A DNA stretch of 21,954 nucleotides, taken from positions 1-21,954 of the forward strand of contig JAVVWP010000029.1 of NCBI GenBank assembly GCA_036652055.1. The letters run 5' to 3'. This document shows, piece after piece, positions 1-6,625 of the stretch. Numbering within the stretch: position 1 is the first letter of the stretch; every line of letters begins with the position of its first letter. This stretch comes from Fimenecus sp036652055 (GTDB lineage: Bacteria; Bacillota; Clostridia; Oscillospirales; Acutalibacteraceae). The translations under genes were made by a program, and so were the position numbers. The notes under the pieces are model-generated. The model had not been told where the DNA came from, did not search any database, and worked only from the letters and a program-made list of their open reading frames with translations.

Positions 1-476
1 GGATGGCACCGAAGTCCATTTTCCATGAGAAAATGTCCCTTGAAGTCAGCTTGCCACATATCGTTTGGGTTTTCTTTTTCAAAGCGTTGATATGGCGTTG
101 CAGCCAGACTTGCTTGCCTTGTAATACAGCCGTTTCGCTTGAAAATTGCATTTACAGTACTTGTGCTTGGCAGGTCTGTAATTCCCTTATTTTCAAGAAT
201 TCTCTTTATTTTTACAGCTCCTATTGCAGGGTGTTCGTGTCGATATTTCAATAATTGTTCTTCAATTTGCGAATCAGTTTTATTAGCTGTGTGAAACGGC
301 GCACGACTTTTGTTTTCAAGACTATTTCCGTTCATACACCTCGCAATCCATTTATCACCTGTGGGGCGGCTAATTCCATATTCTCTGCATAATTCACTTT
401 TACTCTTTTCCTTTGATAATACTCTTTTTACAAATTCTTCTCTTTCCATTTCTACAGTTTTTTCCTTCCAAGGCAT
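1..476 (-). CDS. IS481-family transposase, N-terminal part (cut by window edge)
   Basis: This is the DNA-binding N-terminal part of a DDE transposase. Reading the minus strand from the ATG at 474-476 gives 158 open codons before the window ends. The protein begins MPWKEKTVEMEREEF, and MPWKE is a typical IS481 start. Residues about 12-50 form a helix-turn-helix (ELCREYGISRPTGDKW). A linker with an HPAIGAVKIKRILENKG helix and an STSTVNAIFKRNG segment follows. The start of the catalytic core, NPNDMWQADFKGHF, is at about residue 140; its Asp is the first acid of the DDE triad. The other two acids would lie outside the window. No frameshift or stop is seen, so the copy may be intact. An AAAGGA site 11 bases before the ATG supports this start. 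Confidence 0.9.
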   Translation of the reverse strand, partial: MPWKEKTVEMEREEFVKRVLSKEKSKSELCREYGISRPTGDKWIARCMNGNSLENKSRAPFHTANKTDSQIEEQLLKYRHEHPAIGAVKIKRILENKGITDLPSTSTVNAIFKRNGCITRQASLAATPYQRFEKENPNDMWQADFKGHFLMENGLRCH

Positions 477-509
477 TTGGTCGTCATTCCTTTCGACTTT
501 TTTGCCTTT

Positions 510-539
510 ATTATACTCTTAAACTGTAAACCATGTCCT
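510..539 (-). promoter_or_regulatory. possible transposase promoter
   Basis: On the minus strand a perfect -10 TATAAT (510-515) is preceded after 18 bases by AGGACA (534-539), a weak -35. The -35 lies within one of the terminal repeat units, so transposase binding to the end could repress its own promoter. That last point is inference. Confidence 0.4.
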
Positions 540-560
540 CGTACAATGTGTAAACCATGT
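525..560. repeat. tandem 12-base units in the IS end, 24-base period
   Basis: TGTAAACCATGT occurs at 525-536 and again, identical, at 549-560. The two copies are spaced exactly 24 bases apart, a little over two helical turns. Both lie in the probable terminal region of the IS481-family element, where repeated motifs serve as transposase binding sites in related elements. Confidence 0.7.
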
Positions 561-592
561 TATCATACTAAACACATTGCTCGATTACTGGT

Positions 593-714
593 GAGATTCT
601 TCACTTGCGTTCAGAATGACATCAACTTTTCGTGTCATCCTGAGCATAGCGAAGGATCTCAACCACTAAACACTCTTTGTTGTAACCTGCGATTCTTCGC
701 AAGCTCAGAATGAC
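593..714. repeat. dispersed inverted repeat of the CATCCTGAGC...GAAGGATCT type
   Basis: Three related arms are visible: 593-620 (ending TTCAGAATGAC), 634-660 (GTCATCCTGAGC, then GCGAAGGATCTC) and 691-714 (GATTCTTCGC to AGAATGAC). Arm 2 is the imperfect reverse complement of arms 1 and 3, so the RNA could fold two alternative hairpins with arm 2 as the shared partner. Short intergenic repeats with this consensus are common in many unrelated bacterial genomes. The stretch 575-885 has no gene that I can support; from 715 to 799 I see nothing further. Confidence 0.75.
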
Positions 715-799
715 CGCCAATTCTGTGCAACCTCTCCGCTTTACCCAACGCATTTTCAAATCCATTAAAAATATAGTACACCCTAAATTGCGACAAAAA

Positions 800-828
800 T
801 TGACATTCATTTCAACTAATGGTAAAAT
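800..828 (+). promoter_or_regulatory. sigma-A promoter of the zinc-ribbon membrane protein
   Basis: A perfect -35 TTGACA (800-805), a 17-base spacer and TAAAAT (823-828) make a consensus-like vegetative promoter. Transcription would start near 835, giving a leader of about 50 bases before the GTG at 886. Confidence 0.8.
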
Positions 829-885
829 ATAAAAAAGTTATTAATCTTGCTAAATATTGCTTAGTAGCAAAGGAATGGTGTAGCT

Positions 886-1299
886 GTGATTTGTCCAAAA
901 TGTGAGAATGAATTTCAAAGCAATTTTTTATTTTGCCCTTATTGTGGCATTAAGTTAATCAAGGAAATTGACAAACAAAATTCAGATATTGAAAAAATAA
1001 CCGAAAATCCTCAAATTTTTGTCCCTGACGCTTCTTTTAAAAGAACGCATGAAGAAGAAATCGAATTTGATTATGAAAATGAGTTCTTAGATGAAAAGGG
1101 TAAAACAAAAAAGATGATAGCAATTATGTTTATGGTCTTTGCTGTGATATGTGCGGCAATTTCAGCAGTTTGCTTTTATATTGGTTATAATAGAGCTGAA
1201 AAAGATAATACTTCAATCACTTATAATACTACAACTGCGCCATCAACCGAAATCTCAACTACCGCTGAAACTACCACAGAAATAGCTGCAGAGCAGTAA
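886..1299 (+). CDS. zinc-ribbon membrane protein of unknown function
   Basis: I do not recognise a named family. The 137-residue protein starts with a compact zinc ribbon: CPKC at residues 3-6 and CPYC at 17-20, four cysteines spaced to bind one zinc. An acidic, charged linker (about 25-75) follows. Next comes one membrane span of about 24 hydrophobic residues (about 77-100), then a short tail rich in Thr and Ser that ends in Glu-Gln. With no signal peptide, the likely topology is zinc ribbon inside and Thr-rich tail outside. The start is GTG at 886, chosen because an AAAGGA site lies 11 bases upstream (869-874) and the only nearby ATG (875) runs straight into a stop. It is transcribed alone. 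Similar zinc-ribbon plus single-span proteins are common in Firmicutes, mostly uncharacterised. Confidence 0.75.
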   Translation: MICPKCENEFQSNFLFCPYCGIKLIKEIDKQNSDIEKITENPQIFVPDASFKRTHEEEIEFDYENEFLDEKGKTKKMIAIMFMVFAVICAAISAVCFYIGYNRAEKDNTSITYNTTTAPSTEISTTAETTTEIAAEQ

Positions 1300-1308
1300 A
1301 AAAAAGAA

Positions 1309-1336
1309 ACCGCCCGTAACTATTGCCACGAGCGGT
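1309..1336. terminator. hairpin, possible terminator
   Basis: ACCGCCCGT (1309-1317) pairs with ACGAGCGGT (1328-1336) with one mismatch. It begins 9 bases after the stop of the zinc-ribbon gene, but no T-run follows on the plus strand. A run of A lies just before it (1298-1305), so it would terminate minus-strand transcripts better than plus-strand ones. Confidence 0.4.
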
Positions 1337-1474
1337 GCAAAAGCAGTGAATGCAAACACAAAAAATTCTTAAAGCTTTTGCCAGTAGTAATATATGCAAA
1401 TACTACTAAATAATCACAGTAAAATATTGGAAATGGTTAAGATTTCACTTTTTTAAAAAAAAGTAAAAAAATGC

Positions 1475-1503
1475 TTGCTTTTTCCAATATAATATGATAG
1501 AAT
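1475..1503 (+). promoter_or_regulatory. secG promoter, extended -10
   Basis: TTGCTT (1475-1480), a 17-base spacer and TAGAAT (1498-1503), with TG one base before the -10 (1495-1496), form an extended -10 promoter. A T-run/A-run inverted repeat (1447-1464) just upstream might act as an UP element or simply be AT-rich DNA. Confidence 0.6.
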
Positions 1504-1550
1504 TCTTAAGCGTTGAAAAACGACAGACATTCGTTCGGAGGTAATCAATT

Positions 1551-1799
1551 ATGTCAGCTCTTGAAATTGTTCTTGGCGTATTACTTATAATTGCATCACT
1601 TGTAATAATTGTAGTTGTTCTTTTACAAGAGAGCCGTCAAGCTGGTTTATCCGGTGCTATTTCTGGCGGTGGTGATACTTTCTTCGGCAAAAACAAAGGC
1701 AGAACTATTGAAGCAAAGCTTGCAAAATTCACTAAGTTTTTTGCAATCGGGTTTTTCGTTTTAGCACTTGCTTCTACACTTCTTATGTTCTTCTTTTAA
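1551..1799 (+). CDS. secG: SecG, preprotein translocase subunit
   Basis: SecG is the small non-essential subunit of the SecYEG channel and assists export of unfolded proteins across the cytoplasmic membrane. The 82-residue length is normal. Two membrane spans are visible (about 4-26 and 60-81). Between them is the family signature: LLQES (25-29), then GLSGAISGG and FFGKNKGR. A strong GGAGGT site (1537-1542) lies 8 bases before the ATG. In many Firmicutes secG is followed by rnr and smpB; here it is followed instead by a hairpin and tRNA-Lys, so it is probably a one-gene or secG-tRNA transcript. Confidence 0.95.
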   Translation: MSALEIVLGVLLIIASLVIIVVVLLQESRQAGLSGAISGGGDTFFGKNKGRTIEAKLAKFTKFFAIGFFVLALASTLLMFFF

Positions 1800-1827
1800 T
1801 AATTGCAGCATTATAGCGTAAACTATA

Positions 1828-1852
1828 TAAGCGGCTTACAATGAGCCGCTTA
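1828..1852 (+). terminator. hairpin between secG and tRNA-Lys
   Basis: TAAGCGGCT (1828-1836) and AGCCGCTTA (1844-1852) form a perfect 9-pair stem with a 7-base loop. No T-run follows, so it may be a weak secG terminator, a 3' end stabiliser or a processing boundary just 6 bases before the tRNA. Confidence 0.45.
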
Positions 1853-1858
1853 ATCTAT

Positions 1859-1934
1859 GAGCCATTAGCTCAGTTGGCAGAGCACTTGACTTTTAATCAA
1901 GGTGTCCGGAGTTCGAATCTCCGATGGCTCACCA
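1859..1934 (+). tRNA. tRNA-Lys(UUU)
   Basis: This is a complete 76-base cloverleaf. The acceptor stem GAGCCAT (1859-1865) pairs with ATGGCTC (1924-1930). The anticodon stem CTTGA/TCAAG encloses the loop CTTTTAA, with anticodon TTT at 1892-1894. The T arm carries GTTCGAATC. Discriminator A at 1931 and an encoded CCA (1932-1934) complete it. It reads AAA and AAG codons. It has no obvious promoter of its own and is probably co-transcribed with secG, then ended by the terminator at 1942-1980. Confidence 0.97.
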
Positions 1935-1941
1935 AAAGAAA

Positions 1942-1980
1942 CCTACATCATTCATTTACTTGATAGATGTAGGCTTTTTT
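1942..1980 (+). terminator. Rho-independent terminator after tRNA-Lys
   Basis: CCTACATC (1942-1949) and GATGTAGG (1966-1973) form a perfect 8-pair stem, followed by C and six T (1975-1980). It lies 7 bases after the tRNA CCA. Confidence 0.9.
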
Positions 1981-2006
1981 CATTTTAATATGTTTTTTTG
2001 CAAAAC

Positions 2007-2042
2007 AATAAATGTTAGAGTTTTCATATCACAACATTTATT
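2007..2042. repeat. perfect 10-base inverted repeat upstream of beta-galactosidase
   Basis: AATAAATGTT (2007-2016) is the exact reverse complement of AACATTTATT (2033-2042), with 16 bases between. It lies about 65 bases upstream of the -35 of the beta-galactosidase promoter, so it could be a regulator site. An AT-rich chance palindrome is also possible. From 2043 to 2106 I see nothing else. Confidence 0.4.
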
Positions 2043-2106
2043 ATATCGCCTTTTTAAATTGTGAAATGTGTTTAAATTAAATCATTATTATTAGCTAATC
2101 CACTAA

Positions 2107-2135
2107 TTGGAATTTTTGCAATAATATGATACAAT
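2107..2135 (+). promoter_or_regulatory. beta-galactosidase promoter, extended -10
   Basis: TTGGAA (2107-2112), 17 bases, then TACAAT (2130-2135) with TG at 2127-2128 make an extended -10 promoter. A second TATAAT (2149-2154) has no matching -35. I see no clear catabolite-responsive element. Confidence 0.65.
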
Positions 2136-2174
2136 AACTATTAAACTATATAATGGTATATTTTGGAGGAAAAG

Positions 2175-5100
2175 ATGAAATATTCACTTAAAAAGAATAA
2201 TTATAATACTTTTGAAACCTATGAATTGGGAAAATTAAAAGCGAGAAGTTATTTTATTCCACATTCAAATAAAGCCGACGCAGTAAAAGCTGATTATTTA
2301 ACTGAAAGATACGATAGCGATAAAATTTTAATGCTTTCGGGTAATGACTGGCAGTTTAAATATTATAGCAAGATTAGTGAAATGCCAAATTCGTTTGACA
2401 CAGATGCTGAAAAGCTTGATACAATTAAAGTTCCATCAACATGGCAGAGAACTGGTTATGAAAATCCATGTTACCTTAATACTCGTTATCAATTTCCGCT
2501 TAATCCGCCAAAAATTCCTACTGATATTCCTGTTGGAGTTTATAAAAAGAATTTTAATATTAAAGATGATAATAAAACATTTTTACTTAATTTCCTCGGA
2601 GTTTGCTCTTGTATTGACTTGTTTATAAATGGTGAATATGTTGGATATAGCGAGGGCAGTCACAATACAGCTGAATTTGATGTTTCAAAATTTTTAAAAA
2701 CAGGCGAAAATGAGCTTGTTGCAGTTGTTTATAAATGGTGTAACGGTTCATACCTTGAATGTCAGGATATGTTCAGAGAAAACGGAATTTTCAGAGATGT
2801 TTTTATAGTAGCAGAGGAAAAATCTTTTATCTATGATTTTTCGGCAAAAACAAAATATAATAATGATGGCACATATGACTTAACTATCGGTTTAGAAGTG
2901 GTTAATCCAAAAGCCACGCAAAAGGCAATTTTAGAAATAATTGCACCAAACGGTGAAATTATTTTAACTGATGCTATTACTGATTTTAAGGCTAAAAAGA
3001 CTTATAAATCTTTAAATGTTCTTGAATGGAGTGCTGAAATCCCTAATGTTTACAGGGCATTTGTTACCTTTATTGATGGCGAAAATGAGCTTTCGGCATT
3101 TAGAGATTTTATAGGCTTTAAACATATTGAAATTAAAGGAAATGTTTTCTATTTTAATAACGAAAAAATAATTTTAAAGGGTATTAATCATCACGAGTCA
3201 CACCCTGTTACAGGCTATACAATGACATTAAAAGAGCTTGAACGAGATGTTAGAATAATCAAAGATTTTAATTGTAATACAGTTAGGCTTTCACATTATC
3301 CACACGATCCTGTATTTTTAATGCTTTGCGATGTTTATGGTCTTTATTCTATTGATGAAATGGATATTGAATGTCACGGAGTTTATCAATGTCCAGTTTA
3401 TCAGCGATTTGGTCTTATAAGTAACAACCTTAAATGGAAAGGTCAGTTCATTGACAGAGCTGTCAGAATGTTTGATAAAGACAAAAATCGCCCATCTGTT
3501 GTAATGTGGTCGCTCGGCAATGAGGCAGGCGGATATAAATGTCACGATGAGGCTTATAACTATTTAAAAAGCGTTACCGATACACCAATTCATTATGAAA
3601 ATGCTGTTCACACAAAAAGATTTTCATATGATGTTGTTGGTTATTTCTATCCACAAATATCAAAGGTTATTTCAATAGGCGAAGATACTATAAAAGATAA
3701 GAGATTTACAGCAAAGCCTTATTTTTTAACTGAATATTCTCATTCAATGGGAATGGGGCCTGGCGGTCTTAATGAATATGTTAAAGCGTTTTTAAAATAT
3801 GACAATCTTTTAGGTGGCTGTATTTGGGAATTTTGTGACCACAGCGTTTATGATGAAAATGCTAAATACAAATACACTTATGGTGGCGACCATCACGAGA
3901 AAAAGCATGACGGTAACTTCTGCGTTGATGGTATGTTTTTCCCAGACAGAACGCCAAGCACAGGGGCGCTCAATATGCGTGAATGTTATCGCCCAATAAG
4001 ATGCAGTAAAACAGCCGAGGGTAAATACAAATTCACTAATACAAATCATTTTAAAGACACTTCTGATATGAATATAAACTGGCAGCTTCTTAAAAACGGT
4101 GAAAAGCTTGACGGTGGCATTTTAAATGTCAATATCAAGGCACAATCATCGCTTGAAATTGCTATTGAACATTCTCGCATTGATAACGATAATGATTATG
4201 TAATAGACTTTTCTTATGAAACAGCCGAAAAAAAATACATTGCAAGAGAGCAAATTGCTCTATCAGCAGTAGAATTTAAAATCGAAAAACAAAGCAAAAT
4301 ACCTACATATAATGTAGAGGGCAATAATCTTAAAGCTATGTTCAATGATGGAGAATTTGAATTTGACCTTAAATCAGGGCAGATTTTATCTTATAAGATT
4401 GGTGATACCGAGCTTATAAATTCAGCTCCACTTCTTAAAAGACAAGGACTTACTCCAAATATGTTTAGAGCGCCTATTGATAATGATATGTTTATTAAAA
4501 TTCTTTGGAACTTTTTAGGGCTTTTAGTTGCAAAACCTTGTCATATTTCATCTAAATTAAATATTCAAGAAAATCTTTCGATTATCAGCAAATATTCAAT
4601 CAGAGGTTTCGGGAAGCTTGCCTCTTGCCTTGTAAAAATAACTATTAATAATGACGGGCGTTTAGATGTCAGCACCACTCTTTCAAAGAGTCTTAAACTC
4701 CTGCCATATAGCGATATTACAAGGTTTGGCTTGACGCTTGAAATGCCAAAATCGTTTGAAAATGTTGAATATTACGGAAAAGGTGAAAGAGAAACACTTT
4801 CAGACTTTGCTGACCACGGATTTTTAGGGCTTTACAGTTTAAAAGTTAATGAAATGCACGAAAAATACTTAAGACCTCAAGAAAGCGGAAATCGCAGTGA
4901 GGTTAGATGGTTTAATGTTACTAATGCTGATGGCAAGGGAATTAAAGTCGTTCATAGTGGAAATTATCTTAATTTCAATGCAAACCATTACACAAGGTAT
5001 CAACTGGCAAAAGCTACACATATTGAAGATTTAAAAGATGAAGATACTACATGTGTTCAAATTGATGGCTTTGTTAGAGGTACAGGCTCGCAAAGTTGTG

Positions 5101-5180
5101 GCCCTGGGCCAACTGCTGAAAATGTTGTCAATCTTAAAAAGCCACTTACTTTTGATTTTTCAATTTTACCAATTAAATAA
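2175..5180 (+). CDS. lacZ: beta-galactosidase, glycoside hydrolase family 2
   Basis: This 1001-residue enzyme hydrolyses terminal beta-galactosides such as lactose, by a retaining mechanism. There is no signal peptide, so it acts in the cytoplasm. The order is that of LacZ. The N-terminal sugar-binding domain contains the YENPCYLN and FPLNPPKIPTDIPVG segments and ECQDMFRENGIFRDV, whose QDM matches the metal-binding region of E. coli LacZ. The TIM barrel follows, then a C-terminal Bgal small-chain domain (about 710-1000). The acid/base is Glu450 in WSLGNEAGG; the nucleophile is Glu520 in FLTEYSHSMG. The start is ATG 2175, because the TTG at 2163 overlaps the GGAGG site (2165-2169), which is 5 bases from the ATG. 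No permease or regulator is adjacent, and no terminator is evident before 5227. Confidence 0.95.
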   Translation: MKYSLKKNNYNTFETYELGKLKARSYFIPHSNKADAVKADYLTERYDSDKILMLSGNDWQFKYYSKISEMPNSFDTDAEKLDTIKVPSTWQRTGYENPCYLNTRYQFPLNPPKIPTDIPVGVYKKNFNIKDDNKTFLLNFLGVCSCIDLFINGEYVGYSEGSHNTAEFDVSKFLKTGENELVAVVYKWCNGSYLECQDMFRENGIFRDVFIVAEEKSFIYDFSAKTKYNNDGTYDLTIGLEVVNPKATQKAILEIIAPNGEIILTDAITDFKAKKTYKSLNVLEWSAEIPNVYRAFVTFIDGENELSAFRDFIGFKHIEIKGNVFYFNNEKIILKGINHHESHPVTGYTMTLKELERDVRIIKDFNCNTVRLSHYPHDPVFLMLCDVYGLYSIDEMDIECHGVYQCPVYQRFGLISNNLKWKGQFIDRAVRMFDKDKNRPSVVMWSLGNEAGGYKCHDEAYNYLKSVTDTPIHYENAVHTKRFSYDVVGYFYPQISKVISIGEDTIKDKRFTAKPYFLTEYSHSMGMGPGGLNEYVKAFLKYDNLLGGCIWEFCDHSVYDENAKYKYTYGGDHHEKKHDGNFCVDGMFFPDRTPSTGALNMRECYRPIRCSKTAEGKYKFTNTNHFKDTSDMNINWQLLKNGEKLDGGILNVNIKAQSSLEIAIEHSRIDNDNDYVIDFSYETAEKKYIAREQIALSAVEFKIEKQSKIPTYNVEGNNLKAMFNDGEFEFDLKSGQILSYKIGDTELINSAPLLKRQGLTPNMFRAPIDNDMFIKILWNFLGLLVAKPCHISSKLNIQENLSIISKYSIRGFGKLASCLVKITINNDGRLDVSTTLSKSLKLLPYSDITRFGLTLEMPKSFENVEYYGKGERETLSDFADHGFLGLYSLKVNEMHEKYLRPQESGNRSEVRWFNVTNADGKGIKVVHSGNYLNFNANHYTRYQLAKATHIEDLKDEDTTCVQIDGFVRGTGSQSCGPGPTAENVVNLKKPLTFDFSILPIK

Positions 5181-5226
5181 GAAGAATATTACTATTTAAC
5201 AAGCTACGCATTATTTCATAACACAG

Positions 5227-5255
5227 TTGTTTTTAAGCTGAAAATCTGTTAGAAT
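5227..5255 (+). promoter_or_regulatory. promoter of the DivIVA-fumB-pcrA operon
   Basis: TTGTTT (5227-5232), 17 bases, TAGAAT (5250-5255), with TG at 5247-5248 giving an extended -10. The transcript would start about 5262, leaving about 30 bases of leader before the ATG at 5293. Confidence 0.7.
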
Positions 5256-5292
5256 ATTCATATGTGAAAATGAGTGTATGGAGGAAAAGAAA

Positions 5293-6063
5293 ATGAGTGA
5301 AGAAAAAATATTAAGAACCTCTGTGTTTGGCGGATTTAAACGCACAGATGTGCTTACTTATGTTGAAGAATTAAAAAACGAAATCGAACTGCTAAAAGGT
5401 GAAATTGAAAAAAAGTCCACAGATATTGATGTTTTAAATTCATCTGTTGCAGCTCTTACCGAAAAATATGACGATATGAAAGGCTTTGAGCAAAAATTCT
5501 TAGATGAATTAGAAGAAAAAACAAAGCTTTTCGAAGAAAATAATGTTTTGAATGAGCAGATAAATGAATTAAAAGTTCAAAACAGTGAATATGAAAAATC
5601 ACAGGCTGATATTGATAAAACTCGAGAAGTGCTTAAAACGACCGAGGTTCAACTTGGTGCTGCTTTTCTTGATGCTCGTAAATATTCAGAAGAAATAGTC
5701 ACAGCCGCAAATACAAAGGTGTCAGAGGTTTCTAAGGCAGTTTCTTCAGATATTTCACAGCAGGCGGCTGAAATATCAAGGCTTTCAGCAGATGTTGATA
5801 AAATATCACTTTCATTTTCAAAATCAATTGATGAGCTTCATTCAAATATATTGGCTCTTGCTAAAAAAATGTCAAATGCCGCAACTTCACTTGAAGGTCG
5901 TGAGAATGCAGCGTTTTTGCCTGAGGTTTCTATAACTATCAATCAAGAAAAAGCAGAAGATGAACTTAAATTCATAAAATATCCACCTAATACTGATTTT
6001 AATGAGGACTTAAATATTTCATCAAGTTCAGTTTATAGATTTGACAAGAAAAAAGAGGGCTGA
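5293..6063 (+). CDS. DivIVA-like coiled-coil protein
   Basis: The protein has 256 residues. DivIVA-family proteins bind curved membrane at poles and septa and recruit division, wall or sporulation partners. The N-terminus ILRTSVFGGFKRTDVLTYVE resembles the DivIVA lipid-binding module, in which a Phe-Gly turn is followed by a helix. Long coiled coils follow (about 24-110 and 140-195). A conserved-looking ARKYSEEIVTAA segment sits at about 133. A non-helical tail ends in basic residues. The start is ATG 5293, 8 bases after GGAGG (5280-5284); an in-frame ATG at 5278 overlaps that site and is rejected. It leads a probable operon, with fumB starting 6 bases after its stop. The family call is by pattern; the exact role (division, sporulation or growth) is not shown. 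Confidence 0.65.
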   Translation: MSEEKILRTSVFGGFKRTDVLTYVEELKNEIELLKGEIEKKSTDIDVLNSSVAALTEKYDDMKGFEQKFLDELEEKTKLFEENNVLNEQINELKVQNSEYEKSQADIDKTREVLKTTEVQLGAAFLDARKYSEEIVTAANTKVSEVSKAVSSDISQQAAEISRLSADVDKISLSFSKSIDELHSNILALAKKMSNAATSLEGRENAAFLPEVSITINQEKAEDELKFIKYPPNTDFNEDLNISSSSVYRFDKKKEG

Positions 6064-6069
6064 TTTTAG

Positions 6070-6603
6070 GTGAACGAATTTACTATAAATGTCACTGAAA
6101 TTAAATCGATGTCAAATTTATTAAAAGCAGGGGATACAGTTTATCTTAGCGGAACTGTCTATACTTCTCGTGATGCTGCCCATAAAAGAATTATGCAGCT
6201 AATTCAAGAAAAAAAAGAACTTCCATATAAAATAGAAGGCTCAGTTATATATTATGCAGGCCCAACGCCAACGCCAAAAGGGCTTGCGATTGGTTCGTGT
6301 GGCCCGACAACTTCAGGTAGAATGGATACCTTTGCGCCGAAGCTTCTTGATATGGGGCTTTTAGCAATGATTGGAAAAGGTCCACGCTCAAAAGAAGTTT
6401 GCGAAGCCATTATTAAAAATAAGGCAGTTTATTTTTGTGCAATTGGTGGTGCTGGGGCGCTTGCCTCAAAATGTATTACTAAGTGCGAGGTTATTGCCTT
6501 TGAGGATTTAGGCTGTGAATCGGTTAAAAAACTTGAGTTTAAGGACTTCCCTTTAACGGTAGCGATTGATTTAAACGGTGGGAATTTGTTTAAAAACAAA
6601 TAA
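6070..6603 (+). CDS. fumB: class I fumarate hydratase beta subunit (C-terminal domain)
   Basis: This is the C-terminal, swivelling domain of iron-sulfur fumarase/L-tartrate dehydratase, which interconverts fumarate and malate with an alpha subunit carrying the 4Fe-4S cluster. The 177-residue length matches stand-alone beta subunits. Visible family motifs are YTSRDAAHKR (31-40), YYAGPTPTPKG (61-71), GPTTSGRMD (78-86), IGKG (101-104) and YFCAIGGAGAL. The start is GTG 6070, with GAGGG (6055-6059) inside the end of the preceding gene, implying translational coupling. The alpha subunit is normally the adjacent upstream gene; here a DivIVA-like gene sits there instead, so the partner must be encoded elsewhere or the activity is different. 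Related dehydratases (tartrate, mesaconate) share this domain, so substrate is not certain. Confidence 0.85.
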   Translation: MNEFTINVTEIKSMSNLLKAGDTVYLSGTVYTSRDAAHKRIMQLIQEKKELPYKIEGSVIYYAGPTPTPKGLAIGSCGPTTSGRMDTFAPKLLDMGLLAMIGKGPRSKEVCEAIIKNKAVYFCAIGGAGALASKCITKCEVIAFEDLGCESVKKLEFKDFPLTVAIDLNGGNLFKNK

Positions 6604-6625
6604 AATTGGAGAATATATAAAATAA

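Larger units (their letters stand above)
1..574 (-). mobile_element. IS481-family insertion sequence, one end only
   Basis: The left edge of the window cuts an insertion sequence whose transposase reads leftwards off the window. The end that is visible lies upstream of the transposase start, at about 520-574. It carries two copies of a 12-base unit (see repeat at 525-560), a layout I recall from IS481 relatives whose ends hold repeated TGTAAAC-type motifs. Read inwards on the minus strand, the sequence from 574 starts with TGT, the usual first bases of IS481 ends, so I place the boundary there. The boundary and any target duplication are estimates, because the other end is outside the window. 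Confidence 0.75.

Noticed and set aside
525..560. CRISPR-like repeats
   Set aside because: Only two 12-base units at 24-base spacing; they fit IS end motifs and there are no spacers or cas genes.
477..810. Short open frames on both strands between the IS end and the zinc-ribbon gene
   Set aside because: They run through the IS end and the inverted repeat, have no ribosome sites and no recognisable protein pattern.
1383..1407. AGTAGTA/TACTACT inverted repeat before secG
   Set aside because: Only 7 bases in AT-rich DNA, not placed against a promoter; chance is likely.
1800..2162. tmRNA or smpB after secG, as often found in Firmicutes
   Set aside because: The stretch holds only a hairpin, tRNA-Lys, its terminator and the lacZ promoter region; no tmRNA-like ends were found.
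2163..2174. TTG at 2163 as the beta-galactosidase start
   Set aside because: It overlaps the GGAGG ribosome site that serves ATG 2175.
5278..5292. ATG at 5278 as the start of the DivIVA-like protein
   Set aside because: It overlaps the GGAGG site that correctly serves ATG 5293.
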